This document shows, one piece after another, positions 35,361 to 45,840 of a stretch of 64,000 nucleotides of DNA. The notes beneath the pieces were generated by a model. That model had not been told where the DNA came from. It saw only the letters and a list, made by a program, of their open reading frames with translations, and searched no databases. Positions within the stretch are counted from its first letter, which is position 1. Every line of letters starts with the position of its first letter. This DNA is from Helochares maculicollis. Taxonomy: Eukaryota > Arthropoda > Insecta > Coleoptera > Hydrophilidae. The position numbers and the translations under genes are program-made. Location of the stretch: positions 1-64,000 of the forward strand of contig JAWQRO010000061.1 in assembly GCA_033557835.1 (NCBI GenBank). The letters are read 5' to 3'.

Positions 35361-38300
35361 CATTTCTATATACAAATTTTAAAAGACGACACTCGTAGTA
35401 TTCTAAATGTTGATAGCTTAGATTATAATACTATTTTATAATAGACTTATTTATGAATACTTCTTATCGAAACAACATTTCTAATGTTCTTACTCTAATG
35501 GATATCGAATTATTTATAAGAAATAACTTTAAATCACTAAAACAATTTGCGCTTGCATCTGCGGTGACTTCTCGTTCAATATGCGTTAAAGGTGTCCAAG
35601 AAATTTCTACATGCGGTAAAACCGCGCACGAAGCACGGTAGCTATTGCCCATCAATAAATAAGAAGAAGAAACAATACCAAGTGCACAGTTTTGCCCGTA
35701 GATCTAACCGACTTAGTCCATGGTGTAGCCGGTCAACGAATTCGAGCAACGAGAACAATCGTTTATGGTACCGATCATCTAGAGAAGTCAGAAGAACAAC
35801 AATCGAAGTCGATAGCGCAACATAAATCGTGTGCTGGGGACCAGTAGCATCCGAGAACAATTGTTCTTGCTTTCTGTCGGTTTAGTATAAATGTTTCCAT
35901 CTTCTTTTTGCTTAACGGCAATGTTGCGCTGGTGGTCAAACTGTAATACCGACAAAAAACTAGATTGAATTTTAACTAGGGCCCCTAAAGATGGAATCGA
36001 AATCCCGATTCGAAAACTGCTATTGTCTATTATAAGAGACGCAGACGTCGCCGCTACCCACAGAATATTAAATAAATGGGCCGTTGAGAATGAGCTCATA
36101 AGAAAGTATAAACATCAAATAACTTCCAGATATTTTCGTTTTAGACGGGAAATGATCAGGGAAATCAGATTTAGCTTAGTGAACAAATTCTAACTGTACC
36201 ACTAAAACAACAATGAGTACTATACAAGCCGAAACATATTTTTTTGTTAAGTTGAAAATTCCATCAGCGCTATAACACATGTCGAAACTTAAGTATTTAC
36301 TTTAATTTAACTGCCACAATTAAATCGTACTTTATGGTGATTAGATTTATCATAGCATTTATTGATACATACACTACAAATGACTATATTCATCAGGATA
36401 AAAATTTAATACAACAAATTGATAAAACTGCTCAAGAAATAACTATCATTTCATAGAAAAGTAAAGAATCACTGCCGTTGTGAAAAAGTTTCAAATTGTA
36501 GCAGAATTACTTTAAAATAAAAAAGGGGATTTAAAAGCGTTTTTACAATAATTACAGTGTAGATCGCTTAATTGACTTGCGCCGGCTCTTAACGTCTTTA
36601 GACGTCAAATTAGCGTCTTTTAACGTCACAAAGAGAGTCTAGACTGCCTAAATATAGCCTGTTAAAAACATTAAATGGACATTAGGCCAGTGTTAGATTT
36701 TCATGCCCAAATTATCTCAATTATACCATTAAAAGAACATTTATTGAGAGGTACTGCATCAATGAAAACGTGTTATTTCACTACTCGCTTATTGTGGGTT
36801 GTAAAGCTAGCGCCTTGCCTTTCTTTAATTTCGGTTCGTTTCAACAATCCCGCTTTGGATTACCTAATTAAAGGATGACTTTATTTTGATTTATCTTAGC
36901 GATGATTTCATTTACGATAGAGCTGGAACCTGAATGAACGTTTTAGTAGAGGGGTTGAAATTGATTCTTCATAGTAGTAAAATAATAGTTGGCTAACAGA
37001 TTATTTATTAAAATAACTTCTAAAGATTTAATGGGAAAGAGGATTTAAAATTGCATTTAAATATGGTTTTGAAATTTGATCTAAATACTGCTTTACTAAC
37101 AAATTTATTTTGTTTTAAATTTAAACTTTGCTAATATGATACCGTTCTGCTTAATTGAAACTGGTCCTTAATTGCAAAGTTTTAATTGTGCGCTATAAAA
37201 ATTTTCGCTCCGCAGATAAATTGTATGATACATAATAAAATTGGGCCGGAGGCGTTTTCGAGGCAATTTCGTCAAGCTATTATGCATTCATTGCAGGACG
37301 GTCACGATCACAGAGTAAAGTCAGTAGCTTAAAGATGCCCATTGGCCGTAGATGCACATTCGAAGGAAATAATCTACTATGCAAAATTACATAAAATTGC
37401 GCCATAAACGTAAAATAAGTCAATTTTCCTAATAATAGTAATATAGAGGCCGACACAACTTGTAAATGGCCGCATTATGTTTAAACTGTGCTACTGGTTT
37501 GCCATCTTGGAACTCGAAGTTGTCGCGAAATATACTAAAACATAATTAGATGGTAGAATACCGTTGATTATAAGCTTTACCTTGTAAGAACCTATTTTAT
37601 ATCGGATATTAAATAATGATAGTCTAAATTTTTCTACTTTTTAGTATAGTCTAAGAGGCAAGCAGCTTTAGTGCTCATTCAAAGAAAAATCTGTTTGTTT
37701 TTGCTCGATATTTTTATAATCGCTAACAGAATATGAAATGCAATATTTTATATTGTGAAATATAATGCTATTGCCAATCGCGAAAGAAATTCTTAGTTTG
37801 ACACAGTGGAATATTTTCTTCTGCTTTTATCTCCGAAGCTTAATGTATTACTCCAGATTTTTGAAATAAATAGCAGAAATTGCCAGTAAAAAGTTGACCC
37901 TAAAACCAAAATATTATATTAAAACTAATAGGTAATAAAGAGTCAGAGTTTTTAGCGAAAGAAAAAATAAATGGGACGTCTTCAGGAGGATCCATCCATT
38001 CCATGAAGTTAATTGCATATTACTTCTCCGTTAAAATTCTCGTCACATACTTTTCCCCGTTACCAAGATCAGCAGAAGAGAACGATTTTGTTGATCGCGT
38101 AGCGTAGGGAAGAAACACACTAAACGAACGTTTTATTTTTTTGGTAGAAATTCCTGGGGCAACAGGTACTCCGACTACACGTGCCTCCGGTAATTGCCGA
38201 GATTCTGAGATCGTCGCCGTCTAAATATCAAGTTTTGTCCCTCATCGCGCTTAGTAATTTCGGTGTAAAAACATTTTTTCGTCTCTTTTTGGACGAGATG

Positions 38301-38920
38301 TTCTCCGGGACCTGAGGCCATGCGATTACTTTCATCCGAATTTCGGTCGTATGTGGATGAGACCCTATAATATTTGGCTATTATTAATAAATGCGTATGG
38401 AAAAATTATAAATCTAACATTAGTATACCTGTCATTATAAAAAGGTTTATGTGGTTGTCAAAGCGCTTATCGTAGATGGTCAGCACAACAAATGACCCTC
38501 TTGTTTTCGCTTCATATTCGTAAGCGTTAATGATATTCATGGAATTAATCCATATTTAATCTTTTCATAAAATAATTTAGTTTTCATAATCTTATTTACT
38601 CCTTGATTAATCTTATGCCAGAGCTAAGATTTTTTCTCGCGCTATTATCGAGTATTCACAAAATCATACCCACATTACCTCCACAGGCATCGAATAAGGA
38701 TAAAATGTTTAAAGTCCGTTGGTAAGAGTGTGAACCAATATTTTTAACACTAAAGATTGTACAGATATAAAATTTATTTTTAGAGCCTTCGATCAAATAT
38801 AATGCCAAAATCTTTCAAAAAATTCTTGAGCAACTCGCTATTTCTTTGATATAAATGACTCGATATGGTTCTGAATGTAATATTCAAAAGGGGAAGCATC
38901 TAAGTTATATAAATAGTATA
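35361..38920. other. No confident gene; mixed composition
   Basis: The stretch 35450-36110 has several overlapping open frames (60 to 103 codons) on both strands and is less AT-rich, but no frame has a recognisable domain; it may be an old mobile element. At 37200-37440 and 37970-38360 there are G+C-richer blocks without open frames, possible regulatory or untranslated sequence. A 35-base segment at 38687-38721 is bounded by CCTCCACAG and G|GTAAGAG and is open, but too short to call an exon. Confidence 0.35.
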
Positions 38921-38924
38921 TTTA

Positions 38925-39908
38925 TACCAGGTGCGCAAGTTTAAAATATCATTTTGTTGTCAAGAGATGGTGCATCAAATCTATTGACGAAACCTTTGGA
39001 GCTCAAAGCGCTATTTTATGGCAAAACTGCCCACTACAAAACGTCATATTCGTTTAGTTGTTTAGGAATTAGTAGCATACTTCTTTTTCGTATTGAACAT
39101 ATTGAATTTTGAGCCAAGTAAAGAGCATTTGCGGTAAGTAATGATATTCTTGTTCAACCAAAAGAAAATGGCATCGGAAAGTCATCAAATTATTGTAGAG
39201 AATCTTGCACAGCGATCTTGCTCTAACTGTCAAGACTTGATAAGGCTGGTTTCAACGTTTAAAAAGTGGCGATTTCAATGTTATTGATAAAGAACGTGAA
39301 AATTGACCAAAAAAGTTTAAAGATGACGAATTACAAGCATTATTGGGCGAATACAATACACAAACACAACGAATGATGGCGTAGCAGTTGAATGTCACTC
39401 TAAAAGTCATTTCCGATCGCCTGAGAGCCATGTAGGAGATTCAAAAGGTTGGAAAATGGGTTCCGCCACCGACAACAAATGATCAATTTAAAGCACGCAT
39501 TGATCGAAAAATGCCCAGAATATGCTTGAAGACACGGCAAAGTCATTCTGTATCATGATAAAGCTCCTGCACATTCAGCCAAAATGGTCAGAGAGGGAAC
39601 TAATACCCCACCCGCCGTATTCATCATATCTGGCGCCTTCTGATTATCATCTCTTCTCATCGATATGACACGCACTCACTGAGCAACACTTCAAGACTTT
39701 CTAGAATGTACAAAAATTGCTCGATGAATGGATATCATTGAAAGTTGAAGCTTTCTTTGGGCATGGATTCCATAAATTGCCCAAGAGATGGATAAAATAT
39801 GTAAAAAGCGAGGGCCAATACTTTGAATAAAAAAATTTTATCATTGTTCTTAAACATTTTCGTATTTTTCATGAAAAAAACGATATTTTAAGCTTTCGCA
39901 TGCGTTTC
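38925..39908 (+). mobile_element. mariner element with internal deletion
   Basis: Inverted repeats bracket a plus-strand transposase relic. The left end reads GGTGCGCAAGTTTAAAATAT then CATTTTGTT (38930 onward). The right end, reverse-complemented, reads GCATGCGAAAGCTTAAAATA then TCGTTTTTTT. They agree at most of about 28 positions. The element is about 980 bases, shorter than a normal 1.2-1.3 kb mariner because the middle of the gene is missing. The exact ends and TA duplication are approximate. Confidence 0.7.
39096..39830 (+). pseudogene. mariner transposase with first catalytic block deleted
   Basis: The N-terminal part is readable across several frames: FLFNQ then KKMASESHQIIVE, FKDDELQALLGEYNTQTQRM, then stop, QLNVTLKVISDRLRAM and GKWVPPPT. 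Shortly after, the sequence jumps to KVILYHDKAPAHSAKMV, the second catalytic block, so roughly 250 bases that should carry the TGDEKW aspartate are missing. The third block YSSYLAPSDYHLFS keeps its Asp. The C-terminus is KRWIKYVKSEGQYFE followed by TAA at 39828-39830. Deletion derivatives of this type can be moved only by a transposase supplied in trans. Stops and frameshifts also break the rest. Confidence 0.75.
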
Positions 39909-41180
39909 AAACAACAAATAAATAAAACAAGAAATCGCTGCTTAAAAAAATACTCATGATGCATATTGTCCTTAGAATATATATTTTCTTGGAAAATGCC
40001 TTAAAACTTTAAACTAAATGTTAACTATAGCCCGTATAAACTTTAGGTCGAAAAGATCATTTTTATAAAGCAGTAAAAAATCCAAGTAATCCCATATTTT
40101 CACATATTTAGATTGCAAATACAATCTCCTCAACAAACTTATCCAGTGCCCTGACTAAAAGATTGCCTGATTGATTGACTCATCAACCGCCAACTTCTGA
40201 ATCGAAGCCAGCGAAATGTCTTAACTACATTCATTATATTGTGGAGGTAACGATAAACAAAGGAATTAGAGTAAACCCTTTTCAAAGGCGATTAAAGTGA
40301 ATCTTAAAACTTTCCGTAACGACACAAATCTTAAAAAACGAAAATTGTAACTAACAAAAATAACATATCTCTACTTTTCTATCAGGAGCAGACTCCCTAA
40401 TGGTACGTTTTTTCAAAATTTAGTTGACAATCGGATTCAGGATTCATCAAGTGTTGAACTTTGATTCCTTCTAGAACCACATACTTCTCAAAAATTATTA
40501 ATGCTGTGGATGAGAAACCAATAACGTTTATTTTCTTCTACAATCAAAACAATGCACACTAACCCATTTTCGTCATAATGAGGCAAGGATTGGTTAAATA
40601 GAGGTTGATGATACAGATATAAAAACAGATATTAAGATTCTTCGTTATAATTAATGAAATATGTGTTTAACCGATTATTGAGAATTCAACTAATAAAATG
40701 ACGATAATTGATTTTACTAAGATGCCTATATAAACCGTTGAGTAGACAATCCAGAAAAGTGCTGCTCAGCTACTTTTTAGAAAATAGTCATATACGCGTG
40801 TTGTCGGTTTATGATCATTTCATTCGGAGGGTGTGATGCCTTTTGTCTGTACTCAAGCAACAGTAAAACCAATTTGTGGATTTGGTAAAATTTTTAAACA
40901 ACGTCATGTAAAATGAAATACCTAATGAGTATTTTATATCTTCGTAAGTTTTTAGTAAATAAATGCAATTTTATTTGAGTTTGAAGAAATACTATCCAGT
41001 TGTGCAACGACTGCTACTAGTTCATAGGTTTTCTTGATTATTGTCCTGCTGAATTATGAGATTTTGACATTGAAAGTCTAAAATGATCTTGTATAATGAG
41101 TTGTGTGCCCTTTTAAGAAAAACTGTTTTATATGATCATTAATGTATCTTAAGTCAATTGAAAGTGCTATTTTCGATACA
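39909..41180. other. No gene seen
   Basis: AT-rich with no readable protein or repeat. It could hold unrecognisable downstream parts of the gypsy fragment at 41181-41399, since that fragment points this way. Confidence 0.4.
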
Positions 41181-41399
41181 CTACTTTTGATATACTACTT
41201 TTTTTTTCATGTTAATGTGGTGTCCACCACCTTCTAAATCAATTGTAATGAAACAATTAGGTCTTCCTATATTTTCCAGTAGTTTGTTGATACTTGGGGG
41301 ATTGAAAACCGGTTGGACAATGTTTTGAGATTTGATTTGCAACAATGTATAATGGTTATTGATACGCTCTTTTAATTTGTACCAGTTCATATTGACCAT
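41181..41399 (-). pseudogene. Ty3/gypsy reverse transcriptase fragment
   Basis: A 72-codon minus-strand frame. Its second half, PPSINKLLENIGRPNCFITI then DLEGGGHHINMKKK, matches the gypsy RT motif 'P-x-[IL]-[DN]-x-L-L-x-x-[IL]-x-x-x-x-[FY]-[FI]-[TS]-x-[IL]-D-L-x-x-G-[FY]-H-[QH]-I'. The first catalytic aspartate (TIDL) is retained. The preceding NNHYTLLQI resembles '-[NK]-x-Y-P-L-P-x-[IL]'. No YVDD block, protease, RNase H, integrase or LTR could be seen on either side, so this is an isolated scrap. Confidence 0.6.
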
Positions 41400-44300
41400 G
41401 ATCGATTGTAGGAGTCTCTGATGTTTTTTAACTAAGCTTCAATGATCTTATGGGAATGTATTGAATTTAACAGTAATTAATTTTTAGCCTGTTGCTCCAA
41501 AATCATGAGCAATTTGCGTGGTGGCTGATAAAGATTATATTGGCGATTGCCAATGGTTTTATATTGGTTACCTATTTTACACAGTTGTGATGGTTTTTTA
41601 AAATTTATCTGATCAGTGAGCTATTTTATTTCAGAATTTTGGTGTCAATACAGGATAATATGTTTGTTGCAATAATAATAACTGGTGTAGTTCCGAAGTG
41701 GATTAATATTTTAAATAGTAGTAATGACAAAATCATGATAGCCAAGCGAAGCAATTGCTAGTGTAATATATTTTCAATGCAAAAACGCCTCTATGATCTA
41801 TGTTCGTGTGTAAATAGAATAATTTTTAATCATTCAAATAATGGAGGAATCCATTTGAGTAAAAATCAACTAAATGATATATCATAATTGAAGTAAATTA
41901 GTCTTTGTCAACCGGTGCGGACTGAATGAAGTTTTACACTTCAGTTATAAATAAAATGATGGTTTAAAATTAAATGGAATCCTCGAACCTACCAATAATA
42001 TTTATTCGAATGATTGGTATGTGTATCTGAGCCACTGCACCGTGGATGCAAGGGGTATGAACGTGGAATAATGATTGGATCTCATGCGAAGTCTGCGTCT
42101 GAAACTCGTTGCGTTGTCACAAATAAGTAATTAAAGCTTTCAGAAAGCGAAGCACGAGCTGCCTATTAATTAATAAATAAATATAAAGACGCGATCATAT
42201 TGAATATTCATCTGGCGTGTCCGAACAACAGTTAGTTTTATTTAAAAGTTATCCCTAGTTTTTTTGCCGGCCGTCCGAGCATAGCCACTGTCATACGCGG
42301 CCGTCGAACATAATTTATCTGTCTGTAGTACCACAATGGGCAGGCCGGACTTCGAATTCCAGCCCCGAAATTCCGAATCAAACATATGTTTAAAAAATAT
42401 CTGGAGGAATTCCGGCCGCTTTTTGTAGCCATCACAAGGCAGCTGGATGCGGACCAATGTTAAAGTTGCCCGTTTCGCTTCACCGGAGAAGATCGCTGCT
42501 CTAAAAGAAGATCCCCATCAGCTTTTCGCGAATATTCTGAGCCACAGAGCATTATTGATGATGGTCGTACTTGAGCAAATACTCTCATAATCAGAATCTT
42601 GTCAGACTGCTGGACACACGCACTTCTAATTATAAGATGAAGGGAGAAAATTCACCTGTTGACCTGACTTAGTCCTTGCCTTACCCGTCGCTTCGTATTG
42701 TTTGCGGATCACCCAGCACGTAATTAAATTCGCCCACGCTCATAATAAAGCAAATGCAACAAAACTCACGTAAAAGTAAATTGAAGAATGCAATTTAATG
42801 CATTTATAAGCCAAAATAGCAAGCGGATAATAAATAATAACAAGGGGATAATAAAATGACAATTACATAAATTCTGCGATAAAACTGGATTTATAACAGG
42901 CATAACTAACACCATTACACATGTTTGGAGCTGATCCGTCTTTATTTAGCTCGGGTAATTACAAATCATAAATTTATTAGTTCTAATATTGTAGCGTTTC
43001 TAATAAGTTGATAATTATATGAGTAATGGCATTCTCCCAGTTATCCGCGAGATCATAAATTACTAGCGCAAGAACACAACAAATTGTGGTCGTATTTAAT
43101 TGCAAATCTTTATAAATAAATCAATGAAATGTCTTACTTTCAATTATGGAATTGCATCAGAGCTGCTGGGCTTTTATGGTGGCACTACTTTTATAGAAGC
43201 GGTAGTATAGTGCTGCTACGGGTTTTTTTTTGGAAATACGTCTGTAAAATGTAACTGTTTTCGAATTCTTTACTTTTGTATTATGCTTGGATTTCTAGAA
43301 TAGTTCTAGGCGTATTAGAATGAACCCATACGCACCAATCGATTTTGCTGTTTTGTTAAATTATTAAGTCTTGATTACATAATAGTAAAGTATTTTATGA
43401 TATTCAATGCGTTACACTCAACACATTCAGATTTGTGATTTAAAGGTGGACTGATCGGTTGTATGAAAAAGAACTATTGAGTCAATCGCTGCGTTGAAGA
43501 ACAGATTTATTTCTCTAAGGACTATCCAATAATAGTTAGAATCATATCGACAGCCCAAACTAGTATAATGAAATTTTGTTGTTTACTTCCAACCACCACA
43601 CAAATCGATCTTTGATAAGACGCTCATAGGATATACAAGCAATTTAATAAAGAAATGGGGCGGTTAGAGCTTGAAAAAGTTGTCTCTTTTACGTATGGGA
43701 ACGACAAGGAATGATTTTGATGTTTGTACATCCTAACTGTTACGCTGTAGCTGTTTTTTAAAATTTTTGAAAAATGATGTATGTTCTAATTTTAAAAATA
43801 GAACTTCTATGCATCTGTTACAAAACTAATTATATTTCTTCTTTTTTAATCATTATACATCCTATTGCAACATTTAAATTTGAAACTTAAAAGGATGAAT
43901 TGCTGCACTCTAAAAACAGCTCAACTCGAATAAGATGAAAGATACAGAAAAACTCTCTTTGTAAAGGGTAAAAAGGTAATTATCGACGTGTAGCGCAATT
44001 CTATCACTATTTAGATGTTAGCACAATATAATTTAAATTTAACTTACACAATGACCGCATTATTTTATTGGATAGCTAGTTGTTCTCAAACTTAATATAT
44101 CATTTTGAGAATGAAACGATATTGACGCAATATAACTATTTGCATGAACTTCTTCATGATGCGACTTTAAACGCCCAATTGCAAAGATCAGCTAGCCTTG
44201 CTGAAAGGATTTTGTTGCATTCCGCACTAATTAGAAATCTGTAGAGCTGAATAGGCGGTATATTTATTTATTTCTTAAAATCTCAAGCACTATTTTCAGA

Positions 44301-45350
44301 TATTTATTTCTCACTTGTCTTAATAGGTTTGGTTTAGAGTTTAGTTTATTTTATGTTGTGAAATAAGTGAAAAATAAACTATTGAAAGAACAGAGACATG
44401 CTAATAGTTTTTTAACGGTAAGAAAATATCACGAGCGCCTAGTAATATGTGCGAGCTTTGCTAAACAACAGTTCAATATATTTGATGAGTCGGCACAATT
44501 CAATTCATGATAAAAACTCTTGAACAAATATTGAGATACTGCGAAGGATTTTATTTGGCTTTTGTCGTACATATTATTATTGAATGTTTTTATGTAAAAG
44601 CAATATTTGATTAGCAGAAGTTAATGTACGAGCGCCAATTTTCCCGCAAACAAAGTTTTAGTCGTCTAGAGCGTAATTATAAAAAGGTTTCGCTCGTCTA
44701 AAAATCAAACCTTAATTTTACAGCCAGTGACTTCATATACACGAAAATTAGAGTCGACATTAATGAGTCCCAACAATTTATCGATTGGTAATTGGTCTCC
44801 TGGACAATAAATATTTGCGGATGTTATTTCTAAACTAAGCAGACTTAATAAATAATATAATTGCTAAACTCCTCTACTACTACAAAATTGTGATATAAAA
44901 TTAAATTAAATGTTCTATTATGCTAATTTAGAAAGTTGTTAAAGTGTGTGTTGCACGTAAATAGTTCAGAAGTATTATATTTTTATTCTATCACTTCTAA
45001 ATTAGACAACGATTTCAGATTTTCTGCTCTTTTTTAGCAATTAGTTAAAATAAAATATCATATTTGTTCACATAATGTCATTTACTTTATTCATTTAGCG
45101 TTAAGTAATTATGAAGTAATTAATACAGAGCGATATTTTATGAAATTGAAATCAGAGCAAGAGGTGTAGAAACAACTCTGAATAATGTGGTTTAATACAT
45201 AATTTATGTGATTTCATGCATGGATGTTAGCTGATTGACAATTGATTGTTATCTTGAAATAATACAAGTAGAATATTAACTGATTTGGATTTCATGTTTC
45301 CAATCAACACAACAAAAAGCATTTATAAAGCTTATATTTGGCTGGCTTAC
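41400..45350. other. No confident gene
   Basis: AT-rich apart from 42238-42700, where both strands are richer in G+C and two overlapping minus-strand frames of 65 and 71 codons occur (for example KKRPEFLQIFFKHMFDSEFR). I do not recognise them. The adjacent plus-strand RFASPEKIAALKEDPHQL faintly recalls the helix-turn-helix region of some DDE transposons, so the block may be a transposon relic. Confidence 0.35.
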
Positions 45351-45403
45351 CTACACTTTGCGCTTCTTGTTGGTGTTGAAAAAGCTGTTTGTAAGTTATT
45401 TTA
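45351..45403 (-). CDS. Candidate 53-base exon, unidentified
   Basis: On the minus strand a pyrimidine-rich acceptor (CTATTTTTGTTCTACAG) is followed by 53 bases and a strong donor, GTGTAG|GTAAGCC. One frame is open throughout and reads KITYKQLFQHQQEAQSVG. Against this, the segment is short enough for chance, and a mariner relic lies just to its right. No partner exon was found. Treat it as a splice-site-supported candidate only. Confidence 0.2.
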
Positions 45404-45544
45404 CTGTAGAACAAAAATAGTTCTACATTAGTATTTAGGGTTATCGTGCAGCGGAAAACCTCAGCATTATCGTTAAAGTTTTACGTTTGCAAACAAAATA
45501 TATTATTACCTTTAAGTCAATAACTTAAAACAAAAAATCCAATA

Positions 45545-45840
45545 TTAGTCAACCCTAGACTGCACGCTGCACAAATTACTTTGGCAAAACTATACGAATT
45601 GAATTTGGAACTTCTCTATCATCCTTCATACTCACCAGACCTAGCTCCCACTAACTGCTAGTTAATAGAAAATCTTACGTTTTAATTGGAAAACGTGTCG
45701 ATTAAGTGCACACATAAATGAGTAAAATATCTGCAAATTTTGATTTCAGTTAAAAATGAAGTACAGTTTTAAAACATTAATATAGCAAAATTCTATTACG
45801 ATGTGTAAAAGGACTACCTTATTCACGATATAAATTGGGC
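45545..45840 (+). pseudogene. mariner transposase C-terminal relic (third copy)
   Basis: The plus strand from 45551 reads NPRLHAAQITLAKLYELNLE then LLYHPSYSPDLAPTNC and a stop. This matches the stretch from 'DNARPHVA' to 'HPPYSPDLAPSDY' of mariner. The third catalytic position (PSD) is Asn. Downstream pieces such as LENVSIKCT continue the similarity weakly. There is no inverted repeat and no N-terminal half. Confidence 0.7.

Noticed and set aside
38687..38721. 35-base open segment between acceptor CCTCCACAG and donor GTAAGAG
   Set aside because: Too short to support on splice sites alone, and no partner exon.
42238..42457. Two overlapping minus-strand frames of 65 and 71 codons
   Set aside because: No recognisable domain in either frame, and no splice or start evidence. 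Noted only as a G+C-richer block.
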